From Shewanella maritima (GTDB lineage: Bacteria; Pseudomonadota; Gammaproteobacteria; Enterobacterales; Shewanellaceae), in the NCBI RefSeq assembly GCF_004295345.1, contig NZ_CP036200.1, positions 1,922,001 to 1,986,000 on the forward strand: DNA of 64,000 nucleotides. Direction: 5' to 3'. Of this stretch, positions 27,448-36,328 are shown piece by piece (positions within the stretch are counted from its first letter, which is position 1; every line of letters starts with the position of its first letter). The translations under genes were made by a program, and so were the position numbers. Under the pieces are notes generated by a model. That model saw only the letters and a list, made by a program, of their open reading frames with translations, was not told where the DNA came from and ran no database searches.

Positions 27448-28989
27448 ATGATGTTTAGCCCAAAACTAAAGTTTTTGCCGCTAGCTCTGGTAACAACACT
27501 TGGTTTATCTGCTTGTGGTGGCAGTGATTCAGATTCTATTTGGGTAGAAGGACAGTTCGCTCCATACCAACAATTTGCCCAGCAATGTACTTCATCCGAT
27601 GGCATTAATGAAAAGATGTGGATGCGCTCTTGGAGTAATGATACCTACCTTTGGTACGACGAGATTATTGACCGCGATCCAGCTAACTTCAGCGTTGAGG
27701 ATTACTTCAATGTGCTCATTACCAACGAACTTTCAGAATCAGGCAACCGTAAAGACAACTTCCACTTTTCTATGCCAACAGATGAATGGCAGCAGCTAAA
27801 CCAATCTGGCGCTTCATTCGGTTATGGCATGAACTACAGCTTGCGTAACGCCAGTGCCACAACCAGCCGTCAGGTAACCGTAACCTTTACCGATCCTAGT
27901 ACTCCTGCTGCTACTGCAAACGTTAGTCGCGGTGCTGTACTTGTTGAAATTGATGGCGTCAATGTGGCAAGCGCTGCGACCCAAGCTGAAATAGACATAT
28001 TAAATGCCGGACTATTCCCAACCGACAACGGTAAACAGACTGAATTTGTTGTTCGCGACCTGGGGTCATCACAACTAAGAACGGTTAATCTTACTGCGCA
28101 AACTGTCATTGCCACACCAGTACAGAACACTAAAACCATTCAAACTACGTCAGGCAAAGTGGGTTACCTGCAATTTAATACTCATATCGCCACTGCTGAG
28201 CGCGGGCTATATGACGCTTTCACCACGCTAGCCAATGAGGGCGTTGATGACCTAGTGATTGACCTGCGTTACAACGGCGGCGGCTTACTAGCCATTGCAA
28301 GTCAAATGGGCTATATGGTCGCGGGCGAGCAAGCCACAACAGGCAAAACTTTTGAGCAAATGCGCTTTAATGACAAATACCCCAATAGCGATCCTGTCAC
28401 CGGTGCAACACTTGAGCCTACGCCATTTATCCCTATTTCGTTAGGCTACAACGAAGACCTCTTAGGACGTGGTGTTGCACTACCTAGTCTAAATTTAGAC
28501 AGAGTATTTGTACTGACTACTGACAGCACTTGCTCAGCGTCTGAAGCCTTTATGAACGGACTACGTGGTATCGACATTGAAGTGATTCAAATTGGGGACA
28601 CTACCTGTGGTAAACCTTATGGTTTCTACCCAACCGACAACTGTGACACCACCTACTTCACTATTCAGTTTAGAGGTGAAAACCAAAAAGGCTTTGGCGA
28701 CTACTCTGATGGCTTTATGCCATCAATGAACCCTGTCATTTCAAGCCAGGTTCAAGGTTGTGTGGTTGAAGATGACCTAAATCATGCGTTGGGCGACAGC
28801 AGTGAAGGGTTGTTAAGCGCTGCGCTACATTACCGCGCAAATGGCAGCTGCCCAGCGGTCGCACAATCTAAAGCTCTTGCTGCTCCTGCCGCGCCATTCG
28901 ATGACCCTGGTTACATACTAGAAGACACGCGCAAACAAAGCCTGTGGCGCAATAACCGCATCTTAACGGATATCAATGGAGCGCAATGA
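27448..28989 (+). CDS. S41-family peptidase, lipoprotein
   Basis: This 513-residue protein has a signal peptide ending in a lipobox (GLSAC) followed by GGSDSDS, so it is lipid-anchored outside the cytoplasm. The S41 (tail-specific protease) core is recognised by the PDZ-like segment before it, DLRYNGGG near residue 275, the nucleophile region TDSTCSASEAFMNG and the catalytic Lys in GDTTCGKPYGF. These proteases cut proteins with exposed C-termini. The next gene overlaps it by four bases (ATGA), so the two are translationally coupled. Confidence 0.88.
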   Translation: MMFSPKLKFLPLALVTTLGLSACGGSDSDSIWVEGQFAPYQQFAQQCTSSDGINEKMWMRSWSNDTYLWYDEIIDRDPANFSVEDYFNVLITNELSESGNRKDNFHFSMPTDEWQQLNQSGASFGYGMNYSLRNASATTSRQVTVTFTDPSTPAATANVSRGAVLVEIDGVNVASAATQAEIDILNAGLFPTDNGKQTEFVVRDLGSSQLRTVNLTAQTVIATPVQNTKTIQTTSGKVGYLQFNTHIATAERGLYDAFTTLANEGVDDLVIDLRYNGGGLLAIASQMGYMVAGEQATTGKTFEQMRFNDKYPNSDPVTGATLEPTPFIPISLGYNEDLLGRGVALPSLNLDRVFVLTTDSTCSASEAFMNGLRGIDIEVIQIGDTTCGKPYGFYPTDNCDTTYFTIQFRGENQKGFGDYSDGFMPSMNPVISSQVQGCVVEDDLNHALGDSSEGLLSAALHYRANGSCPAVAQSKALAAPAAPFDDPGYILEDTRKQSLWRNNRILTDINGAQ

Positions 28990-29477
28990 TGCAATTGATT
29001 AGACCTTTCGCTGGTGTTGCTCTTGTTGGTGCTGCAGCTATTAGCATTGCCACCCTCACCGCTTGCAGCGCAAGCAGTGATCAACAAGCTGTAGCTCCTC
29101 AAGCAAGTAGTCAACAAAGCGCAACTGTGCAACAGAATACAACCGCGGCGGATAAAATGGTGAGGAAGAAACCACAACCAACGCCGGCATTAGTTGCCAA
29201 AGCGACAGATAAGGGTCATCTTGAGTTAAGTCAGGCAATTGCTAGCCTGCTTGAGATTGAGTCAGTGCGAATCGCCAAATCGGCATTTACTCAAAGCCAT
29301 CAAATCACCCTAGAGCACGCCGCTCACAAGGATGCTAATGGCAACCCCATAATGGGTAGAGTTATGAGCAAACCTGAGCAATTTAGCCTGTTCATCGAGT
29401 TCGGTCAGTGCGTGGTGCGCCGCGACAGCAACCTTAAGACTGTGGTGTTGAAGCAAACTCAATGTAAGTTTCAATAA
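28986..29477 (+). CDS. Hypothetical lipoprotein coupled to the S41 peptidase
   Basis: I do not recognise the family. The 163-residue product has a signal peptide with lipobox TLTAC, then a Ser/Gln/Ala-rich linker, then a compact C-terminal part. Two cysteines near the end (CVVRR and TQCKF) may form a disulfide. Its ATG overlaps the stop of the S41 gene, which suggests a partner or substrate of that protease. A strong terminator follows the stop by 27 bases. Confidence 0.7.
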   Translation: MMQLIRPFAGVALVGAAAISIATLTACSASSDQQAVAPQASSQQSATVQQNTTAADKMVRKKPQPTPALVAKATDKGHLELSQAIASLLEIESVRIAKSAFTQSHQITLEHAAHKDANGNPIMGRVMSKPEQFSLFIEFGQCVVRRDSNLKTVVLKQTQCKFQ

Positions 29478-29504
29478 TGGTTTAATTTCACCATCTTTAG
29501 ATAC

Positions 29505-29532
29505 AAAAAACGCCGCAAATGCGGCGTTTTTT
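29505..29532 (+). terminator. Rho-independent terminator
   Basis: CGCCGC at 29511-29516 pairs with GCGGCG at 29521-29526 around AAAT, with six A before and six T after. Confidence 0.92.
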
Positions 29533-29919
29533 ATGACTTAACTCTTTATTAAAACAAAGCTAAAACCTAAGTGATTAATTGCGAACTAAACAGGCCTATC
29601 TGCTGGTCGGAACTTTCGTACAACTGTTCGAATCTGAATTATTAGCGTTCTCTCTCTGCTTGAAACAACGCTCGCATACTAACCTAAAAAACGTGACTTA
29701 ATCCCACTTGTGTATTGTTTAAATGCGACAAACCTCACTCAGCTCTCAGTTTAGGGGCTGATTTCGCTCAGTTTTAGTTCAGTTTGTAGCAATTAACGTC
29801 AGATTGAATACAATGGAGTAAGTTGCAAATCACTAAAGTAGATTTTGTACACATAGTACTGAGCAAGACGGTCATATCGCTCAATCCACTAACCCTAGCT
29901 GATTGGAGAGCACCCAATA
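29533..29919. other. Intergenic region ahead of the response regulator
   Basis: No gene is seen. Three TCAGTTT words occur close together at about 29755-29790, which could be regulator binding sites. The rest is ordinary A/T-rich leader. Confidence 0.35.
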
Positions 29920-30279
29920 ATGGACCAAGCAAAAATTTTGATCATTGATGACGACCCAGTATGTGCGGGTCTACTGCTGGCAATTTTAGGTGATGACTAC
30001 CTAGTAATGAGCGCTAACTCAGGTGAAGGCGCGATTGAGATCCTAAATTCAATGACTCCCGATCTCATCTTTCTTGATATCGCCATGCCAAACATTAACG
30101 GCTATCAGGTGATTAAACACATTCAGCAAACCACTGATACTCCGCCACCAGTTGTGGTGATAAGCTCGCTTGCAGAAGCGTCAGACAAAGAGTTTGCCCT
30201 TAAACTTGGCGCCAATGGCTACCTAACTAAACCTATCGTGCCAAACGAAATCCAAGGGATTCTAAGTCACTATCTATAA
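29920..30279 (+). CDS. Single-domain response regulator
   Basis: The 119 residues form one receiver domain and nothing else. The acidic pocket is DDD at 10-12, the phosphorylated Asp is D53 in LIFLDIAMP, the switch Ser is in VVVISS and the conserved Lys is in LTKP. Proteins of this size act as CheY-like outputs or phosphate shuttles. No histidine kinase is adjacent, so its partner is elsewhere. GGAGAG precedes the ATG. Confidence 0.9.
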   Translation: MDQAKILIIDDDPVCAGLLLAILGDDYLVMSANSGEGAIEILNSMTPDLIFLDIAMPNINGYQVIKHIQQTTDTPPPVVVISSLAEASDKEFALKLGANGYLTKPIVPNEIQGILSHYL

Positions 30280-30377
30280 CAGCACTGTTTTTCTTTAGAT
30301 AGTGCCCAACTCAAATTTTGCTAACGCTAGCGCCAAAGATGTAAGCAAAGTTTGAATGCTCACCGCACGAATAAACT

Positions 30378-30404
30378 AAAGGCTGCCAATTGGCAGCCTT
30401 TATT
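30378..30404. terminator. Bidirectional terminator
   Basis: AAAGGCTGCCAATTGGCAGCCTTT is a perfect palindrome followed by ATTATTTT, lying between the convergent response-regulator and S9 peptidase genes. Confidence 0.82.
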
Positions 30405-30432
30405 ATTTTACTTGCAAGCTAGTGCTCAGCGC

Positions 30433-32460
30433 TTACTTCGCACCTGGGGTTGCAAAGCGTCCCATCCAATCTTGAACCTGGTTATACCAATAGATTGAAT
30501 TGTTTGGCTTCATAATCCAGTGGTTCTCGTCTGGGAAGTAAATCATCTTCGACTCAACACCACGGGTTTGCAACGTGCGGAACAGCTCAAAACCTTGACC
30601 TACAGGCACGCGATAGTCTAGTTGACCATGCACCACTAAGGTTGGAGTTTTGAAGTTCTTAGCATTGTAGTGTGGCGAGATAGACTTGTAGATCTCTGGG
30701 TTATCCCAGTAGCTACCAAAACGCGTGCTATGGACTGAGAAATCAGCCGCCATTTGCGAGTACATGTTGTATACCGCAGCATGGATAAATAGCGCGTTGA
30801 ATGGATGCTCTTCACCTAGAATGATTGAAGTTAGGTAACCACCATAACTGGCACCACCAGCCACTAGGCGATCGTTATCAATCCAGTCTTTTTGCTGGAA
30901 CCACTCAGTTGCTTTAAACACATCTTCAAGCGACTTGTTTTTCCAATCAGGGTTAATGCTGTCGGCAAACTCTTGACCAAAGCTGCTAGAGCCGTGGAAG
31001 TTAGGCCATGCAGTCACATATCCCCAAGATGCAAAGGTTTGCGCATTCCAGCGGAAATGGAAACCATCAGAAATCGCATTGTGTGGACCACCGTGGATTA
31101 GCATCATCAACGGGTACTTCTTCGACTTATCAAACCCTGGAGGGTAGTGTACCCACATTTGAATGTCGTCACCGTTGTAACCCTTGTAGGTCACAGACTC
31201 ATAAGTGCCCATATCAACATCCGCTAAGATATCATCATTAAACTTATCTAGGCGTGTAGTTTTGCCATTACGCTTGTTGATTTTAACGATACGCGCTGGG
31301 TATAAGAAGCTGTCGTTTGCGGCGACCAAAGTGCCGTCTTTTGAGATTGCAGGCTTACCGAAGTTAGTCGCTTTAGTGATTGGCTTCACTTTACCGTTTT
31401 TAGCACTGATATGATAAATACGGCGAGTCGCTGCATCATCAATCGCGCTGTAGAAACCTTTACCGTCGTCAGTCCACACGAAGTTACTCACGCTGCGGTC
31501 AAAATCACTAGTCAACACTTTCTCAGTGCGTTTAGCCATATCTAGCAGCACTAGGTTTGAAGTATCCGCATAGAAACCCGGAATCAACTGACGCGTGAAT
31601 GCCAGTGTTTTACCATTAGGGCTAAAGGTTGGGTTAGCGTCTGGGGCATTGTTTTTCGGGGTTAAGTTTACCGCTTTACCGCTGCCAATTTTCGCAAGGA
31701 AGATATCAATTTTAGGGTCAACTTGGTTGTCCCAACCATTGCTGTTAAAGGCAATGTATTGCTCTTTCGGGTCAATATCATAGTTGCCAGCACTTTGAGA
31801 TGCGCGCGGTAACTGCTTGCCTAGTGGCTGAGTAATCGCCTCAACGTCACCACCTAGTGCAGGAATACGGAATACGTGGGCTTCACGATCTTCTTCAATC
31901 CAGTGATCAAAATAAGAATAAGGTAGTGCGTTCCACTGCCTTGCTGACACTTTATTGTCTTTATTGGCTTTTAGTTGCTGCGCCATTTCATCCCAGTTCT
32001 TGCCTGGGAAAACACGGCTAATAAAGTAGATGTGCTTACCTACCCACTTTAAACCTTTTACGCCACCAGGTACGTCAGTTAAACGCTGTGCTTCACCCGC
32101 TTGCTCCATTGGCAGTAGATAAACCTGACCAGCTTCGTCTTTATCACGCTGACTAATAAAGGCAAGAGTTTTGCCATCTGGTGAGAATACAGGCTCGCTT
32201 ACACGCATACCTTTAGCGGTTAATGGGCGCTGAGTTTTACCATCTTCGTCAAATAACCAAAGCTGTGTGGTGCCTTTATCTTCAGGCACATCATATTCAG
32301 TTACTGGCGCAATAATGTGCTCACCATTAGGTGAAATAATTGGTGACCCAACTCGGCTTAGCTGCCACAAGACATCAACCGACAGGGTTTTATTTGCTTG
32401 CTCTGCCACAACCATAAAAGGCGTGAGCAGACACATAAGCAGTATCCCGACTTTCTTCAC
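30433..32460 (-). CDS. S9-family (prolyl oligopeptidase) peptidase
   Basis: This 675-residue exported peptidase belongs to the acylaminoacyl-peptidase/DPP-like branch. A signal peptide (KKVGILLMCLLTPFMVVA) is followed by a beta-propeller with repeated SPDGKTLAF/SPNGKTLAF blades. An alpha/beta-hydrolase domain holds the nucleophile in GGASYGGYL, the Asp in HGQLDYRVP and the His in DENHWI. I place the start at the GTG at 32460 because AAGGAGA lies seven bases upstream and the signal peptide then begins correctly. The longer frame to 32484 would include that ribosome site in the coding part. Single gene. Confidence 0.9.
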   Translation of the reverse strand: MKKVGILLMCLLTPFMVVAEQANKTLSVDVLWQLSRVGSPIISPNGEHIIAPVTEYDVPEDKGTTQLWLFDEDGKTQRPLTAKGMRVSEPVFSPDGKTLAFISQRDKDEAGQVYLLPMEQAGEAQRLTDVPGGVKGLKWVGKHIYFISRVFPGKNWDEMAQQLKANKDNKVSARQWNALPYSYFDHWIEEDREAHVFRIPALGGDVEAITQPLGKQLPRASQSAGNYDIDPKEQYIAFNSNGWDNQVDPKIDIFLAKIGSGKAVNLTPKNNAPDANPTFSPNGKTLAFTRQLIPGFYADTSNLVLLDMAKRTEKVLTSDFDRSVSNFVWTDDGKGFYSAIDDAATRRIYHISAKNGKVKPITKATNFGKPAISKDGTLVAANDSFLYPARIVKINKRNGKTTRLDKFNDDILADVDMGTYESVTYKGYNGDDIQMWVHYPPGFDKSKKYPLMMLIHGGPHNAISDGFHFRWNAQTFASWGYVTAWPNFHGSSSFGQEFADSINPDWKNKSLEDVFKATEWFQQKDWIDNDRLVAGGASYGGYLTSIILGEEHPFNALFIHAAVYNMYSQMAADFSVHSTRFGSYWDNPEIYKSISPHYNAKNFKTPTLVVHGQLDYRVPVGQGFELFRTLQTRGVESKMIYFPDENHWIMKPNNSIYWYNQVQDWMGRFATPGAK

Positions 32461-32781
32461 AAGTGGTCTCCTTGAAGTATCCATAATTCATTATTGTTAT
32501 CTAACCTGGGTTCAGGTTGTTTGCAGCAATCTGTTTAGTGCTAACTAAATGTTGCCAACATCACTTAAAGACTGTTGTATACAATAAGTTTAATCGATCG
32601 CGTCGACAGTATAGCTGTAAAAGCCCTAACGCGGGTACGACCATTTTAGCCAGATTGTGGCAAGGTCACATTCTAGTCTAGCTAACTGAAATGATACTTA
32701 ATCACATACATCATCCACAAGCTTGTATATACAAACCAAGACACTGATTTTAAGCGGTTTAATTTTGATATTGTAAACAAC
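32461..32781. other. Upstream region of the S9 peptidase gene
   Basis: No gene is seen. Two short palindromes occur: TTGTATACAA at 32575-32584 and TTGTATATACAA at 32723-32734. They may be regulator sites. Their centres differ in length, so they are unlikely to be one motif. Confidence 0.35.
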
Positions 32782-32816
32782 AAAGCGTAAGCAAAAGATA
32801 CATTTGCTTACGCTTT
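32782..32816 (-). terminator. Terminator after the dGTPase gene
   Basis: AAAGCGTAAGCAAA at 32782-32795 pairs perfectly with TTTGCTTACGCTTT at 32803-32816. It lies 23 bases past the dgt stop. Confidence 0.82.
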
Positions 32817-32838
32817 TCGTCCATTGGGTTGAATGGTT

Positions 32839-34338
32839 TTAAAACTCATCAATCACATTAAATGCGCGATACTCGTCATAGGCAAACTGATCTGTCATGC
32901 CGCTGATGTAATCTATCAATAAGCGAGTGCGGAAATAAAACTCGCGGCATTGCTCGTCATCAATTTGCGCAATCAACGCATTGTCATCCATCGCTGCTTT
33001 GTATGCTGCGATATGCTTAGAAGATAGCTTTTTAAATAGCCGCTTAGGGTAAATCGGGATATTGATGTCGCTAATATCTATCCCCTTTTCACTAGCACCA
33101 GACTTTCCGTAAGCAAGCAGGGTAAACTGTTCACCAGATAACGCGAGCAAAGGCTTATAGCACGCCATTAAACCGCTAATTACCCGATACCCTTGCAGCT
33201 CCCTAGCCTCTACTTCTGCATGACAAAATGCCTGCTCTAGCGCCACTTGCTTAAAGGTTTCTACCAGCATGTGGTTAACGCTGTTATCTTCAATCAGTGC
33301 CTGATTAAGGGTGCCATCAAACACGGCTTGAAGGTTATCGACAAAACGTTTTTGTGCATGTTGAGGCAAGCGCTTATTCACTTCGACCCGCAAGAATACA
33401 AAGAACATGCTGTCGTAACTGCCTTCGTTCTTACTGGCTAGATACGCAGCTCTATCTAGCATCTGCTGCATCAAAGCTTGTTCGCTTTTGCTTAAATGTG
33501 TGCTCAGTTCGGTAAACTTATCAAGTAAGGCCCGACGCATTTGTTCAACACTCAGTACATCTTTCTCAACCGCGTCTTCTAAATCAGCAATACCGTAAGA
33601 AATATCATCAGCCGCCTCCATGATGTAGGCAAACGGCGAACGGCAACCTGGTGCGATACTTAAGGTGCTAGTTAACTTGTCGATGTAGTCGGTCTCAGAC
33701 AGATAAAAGCCGACCTTCTTTTTCAAGTAGCTTTGCGGATCACTACTACCCTTTTTCGGCTTTGCCTCAGTGCCGCAGCGGGTGTATTTTAAAATGCCTG
33801 ACGCTTGTGAGTAGGTAAGATTGAGTTTCAGCAAGGTATGGATCAGGCGAATGCCTTGCGCATTGCCCTCAAAGTGGCATAAATCATTAGCGATTGTCGC
33901 AGGTAAATTCTTACCAGACATTTGCTGATATATATCGCCTAAATGGTTTTCTAACCAATCAATTAACGCCGCCTCACCAAAGTGACCAAAAGGGGGATTC
34001 CCCACATCGTGCATCAAACATGACATCTCAACAATGGTTTCTAGCTCGCGAGCAAAACTAGATAAATCGGTATTTTGATAGTTTTTTACCGCATCACAGA
34101 CAAGCTGGCTGATATAACGCCCTACCTGTTGCACTTCCATAGAATGGGTCAACCGGCTACGCACCGCGGCATTGCGCTCTAATGGAAAAACCTGAGTCTT
34201 TTGCTGCAGGCGCCGAATCGCTGCTGAATTAATAATACGACCACGGTCGCTTTCAAACTGCCTCAAAATCGGCGCAGACGACGCTTTAAATTGGATTGGT
34301 CGATCAATTTTAATTTTACGGCAAAATTCGATTGTCAT
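32839..34338 (-). CDS. dgt: Deoxyguanosinetriphosphate triphosphohydrolase (dGTPase)
   Basis: This 499-residue cytoplasmic HD-domain enzyme hydrolyses dGTP (and in some members other dNTPs) to the nucleoside and triphosphate. The N-terminal region has RRLQQKTQVFPLE and RSRLTHSMEV, with the first metal His. MHDVGNPPFGHFGE carries the HD pair, and DDISYGIADLEDA carries the last Asp. The length matches the E. coli Dgt class rather than the shorter YfbR class. The family limits dNTP pools and in some bacteria restrains phages. It is a single gene with its own terminator. Confidence 0.92.
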   Translation of the reverse strand: MTIEFCRKIKIDRPIQFKASSAPILRQFESDRGRIINSAAIRRLQQKTQVFPLERNAAVRSRLTHSMEVQQVGRYISQLVCDAVKNYQNTDLSSFARELETIVEMSCLMHDVGNPPFGHFGEAALIDWLENHLGDIYQQMSGKNLPATIANDLCHFEGNAQGIRLIHTLLKLNLTYSQASGILKYTRCGTEAKPKKGSSDPQSYLKKKVGFYLSETDYIDKLTSTLSIAPGCRSPFAYIMEAADDISYGIADLEDAVEKDVLSVEQMRRALLDKFTELSTHLSKSEQALMQQMLDRAAYLASKNEGSYDSMFFVFLRVEVNKRLPQHAQKRFVDNLQAVFDGTLNQALIEDNSVNHMLVETFKQVALEQAFCHAEVEARELQGYRVISGLMACYKPLLALSGEQFTLLAYGKSGASEKGIDISDINIPIYPKRLFKKLSSKHIAAYKAAMDDNALIAQIDDEQCREFYFRTRLLIDYISGMTDQFAYDEYRAFNVIDEF

Positions 34339-34450
34339 GGCAGCACGCGCGAGTCTAGTTAGATTGCAATCAAACTACCTTACAAGTGCATATCAATCAA
34401 TGATTTGCGATTTAGCCAATCAAGAGTATTTGGCTAAGCCAATAGTTGAA

Positions 34451-34750
34451 CTATCTGCGGATGTTATGAATAGCGTCGTTATCAATCATCGCCTGCAACT
34501 GTTTTAACGACTGCTCTGTTTGCTGTTGTTCTTGAGCTAATGTATCAAGTGGCGGCTTACTTACATGCGGTATTCGCTGCTGCTTTTTGAGGTAACGGTT
34601 GTGTTTAGTCTGCTTGTTCTTGCGGCTTTGCGCTTTCGATTTCTGGCTTGAATGAATCAGAATCAGGCCAAAGCAGATTATGATAAGTCCCATCAGCAAG
34701 TTAACAGAGATAGCTAACACAATACCGAAAAATATAAGTAATGCAGCCAT
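34451..34750 (-). CDS. Small hypothetical membrane protein
   Basis: The 99-residue protein has one long hydrophobic region of probably two helices (ALLIFFGIVLAISVNLLMGL and IIICFGLILIHSS). A Lys/Gln-rich basic stretch (KSKAQSRKNKQTKHN) and a Gln-rich tail follow. The ATG at 34750 is preferred because GGGAG sits eight bases ahead; the frame stays open to 34768. I do not recognise the family. A 17-base palindrome at 34809-34825 lies about 60 bases upstream. Confidence 0.55.
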   Translation of the reverse strand: MAALLIFFGIVLAISVNLLMGLIIICFGLILIHSSQKSKAQSRKNKQTKHNRYLKKQQRIPHVSKPPLDTLAQEQQQTEQSLKQLQAMIDNDAIHNIRR

Positions 34751-34808
34751 AGCATCTCCCATTAACAATTAGTACTCTCTGTGACTTAAGAGCAGCATGA
34801 ACAAAAAC

Positions 34809-34825
34809 AAACAGATAATCTGTTT
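34809..34825. promoter_or_regulatory. Operator-like palindrome
   Basis: AAACAGAT and ATCTGTTT flank one central base, a perfect 8-1-8 palindrome upstream of the small membrane protein gene. The regulator is unknown. Confidence 0.35.
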
Positions 34826-35005
34826 ATCCCGCCCATCCTAGGGAGTTAAAAATCACTACGCATTTTCACATTTCTTAGTAAAAAATAGTGATGATTATTT
34901 TTTACAGCGATAAAAAATCCAGATAAAACCAAATAAACTACACCACAACGAATGAACAACAATCGCAACACAAAGGTCTAATTAATCAGAGTGTTGCAAA
35001 AAAAG

Positions 35006-35533
35006 CTAGATCAACTCCCTAACTTGATTGAGTGCATCAACAGCAAAACCCTGATCATAAAAATAAATAACTTCACCTTGCTCGTTGAGTAACACTACCC
35101 GCGCGTTATTAGGACTTTGGTTACCCGTTAACGCCTGCACCAAGGCACCGTCTTGATAAATCGTGACTACGCCTTTCCATAATGGCTTAGGGATACCTGC
35201 GCGCATACCGTTATCAATCATGGTGCTGAACATACGCGGAAACATGCCCTGAATTGTAGGTAACTCGTACACATCAACACGAGTTTGGGTCATGTCCAGA
35301 CCTATCAACCAACGGTCAATATCGAACTGGCTATCTTGCTTATATCCGATCAGTAGTAACGTTTTTTTACCCAGCACATCGTCAGGAAACACCATTTCCT
35401 GTTGTTCTAAACTGGTACCGCTCACTTTTGGAAAAACCTGCCCAGTAATATCCTGATTAGGATATTGAGTCGCGCAGCCAGTTAACACTGATGAAGCTAA
35501 CACTAAAATAAATGTAATGAGAATACGCTGCAT
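35006..35533 (-). CDS. Hypothetical lipoprotein with thioredoxin-like fold
   Basis: The 175-residue protein has a signal peptide and lipobox (VLTGC). The rest resembles a thioredoxin-fold pattern: KTLLLIGYKQD, then VDVYELPTIQGMF, then VVTIYQDGALVQALTG and RVVLLNEQGEVIYFYDQGF. No CxxC is present, so it would not be a redox enzyme. GGGAG precedes the ATG. Its role is unknown and the fold assignment is tentative. Confidence 0.65.
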   Translation of the reverse strand: MQRILITFILVLASSVLTGCATQYPNQDITGQVFPKVSGTSLEQQEMVFPDDVLGKKTLLLIGYKQDSQFDIDRWLIGLDMTQTRVDVYELPTIQGMFPRMFSTMIDNGMRAGIPKPLWKGVVTIYQDGALVQALTGNQSPNNARVVLLNEQGEVIYFYDQGFAVDALNQVRELI

Positions 35534-35768
35534 AGAAACTCCCTTTCGAATAACTCTTAAAAGTGAAAATAATTAATGATTTATAGACCCACTACGTTAC
35601 GAGTATCAGATTAGTTTAAGTGATTAAGTAAAAAGTAAACACATGGCTCACAACCACGGATAACAGTGCAAGTAGTCGCAACTAAATATACTCACCCTAC
35701 CGCACTCTCAAAAACCAAGTATTAATGATAAAATAGCCACAACAACGCAAACTAGATTAGGTAACACG

Positions 35769-36020
35769 ATGAACCCAATTATTGCCCTGCTTAAAGAGCA
35801 CAACATTAGTGATGAGAAGATTAACGAGGTATTTCAGGCATTAACTGAGAACCCTATGATGGCGATGAGCATTATTGGCCAACTTGGTATTGCACCTGAA
35901 AAGCTACAACAGCTAATGGCGATGGTGATGCAAAACCCAGCACTGATTAAAGAAGCCACTGAAGACTTAGGTTTAGACTTTGCTAAAGTGCAGGAAGCAC
36001 AAAGCAAACTAAATCAATAG
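35769..36020 (+). CDS. DUF2999 family protein
   Basis: The 83-residue helical protein begins MNPIIALLKEHNISDEKINE, followed by ENPMMAMSIIGQLGIAPEKL. I recognise it as DUF2999, a small cytoplasmic family found in Shewanella and relatives, with no known function. It has many methionines in the middle (MMAMS, LMAMVMQ). Single gene with a terminator about 100 bases downstream. Confidence 0.78.
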   Translation: MNPIIALLKEHNISDEKINEVFQALTENPMMAMSIIGQLGIAPEKLQQLMAMVMQNPALIKEATEDLGLDFAKVQEAQSKLNQ

Positions 36021-36116
36021 AAGCTAGACCAATAAATAATCAGCTAGCGCTAGACGTTGAAGCTAAACATTGCCGGTAACCGACGTTTACGCCTCAGCAC
36101 ATAGCAATACCAATCT

Positions 36117-36142
36117 AAAAGCCAGCATCTCGCTGGCTTTTT
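36117..36142 (+). terminator. Rho-independent terminator
   Basis: AAAAGCCAGC pairs with GCTGGCTTTT around ATCTC and ends in T5, downstream of the DUF2999 gene. Confidence 0.85.
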
Positions 36143-36255
36143 CGTATCTGCAACACGCCAAATGAACTCAAATTGAGCTAGAAAGTTGCTAATTGCTCGC
36201 CTCATCGACTAGGAGATCAAATTACTATCGGGCTAATTCTTAATCTCGATCACAA

Positions 36256-36270
36256 TATTGTAATACAATA
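36256..36270. promoter_or_regulatory. Palindromic operator upstream of the alginate lyase
   Basis: TATTGTA-A-TACAATA is a perfect 7-1-7 palindrome 59 bases before the lyase ATG. A second partial site, TATTGTAGTATT, follows at 36272-36283. The same core occurs, reversed, upstream of the KdgM-family porin at 42770-42784. Confidence 0.65.
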
Positions 36271-36328
36271 GTATTGTAGTATTCTGAGCAGTTTAAGAGA
36301 CTTGAATAAGATCTTTGGGGAAACCAAT

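Noticed and set aside
32575..32734. TTGTATACAA and TTGTATATACAA as further copies of the alginate operator
   Set aside because: The half-sites are alike but the centre is zero or two bases rather than one, and the gene is an unrelated peptidase.
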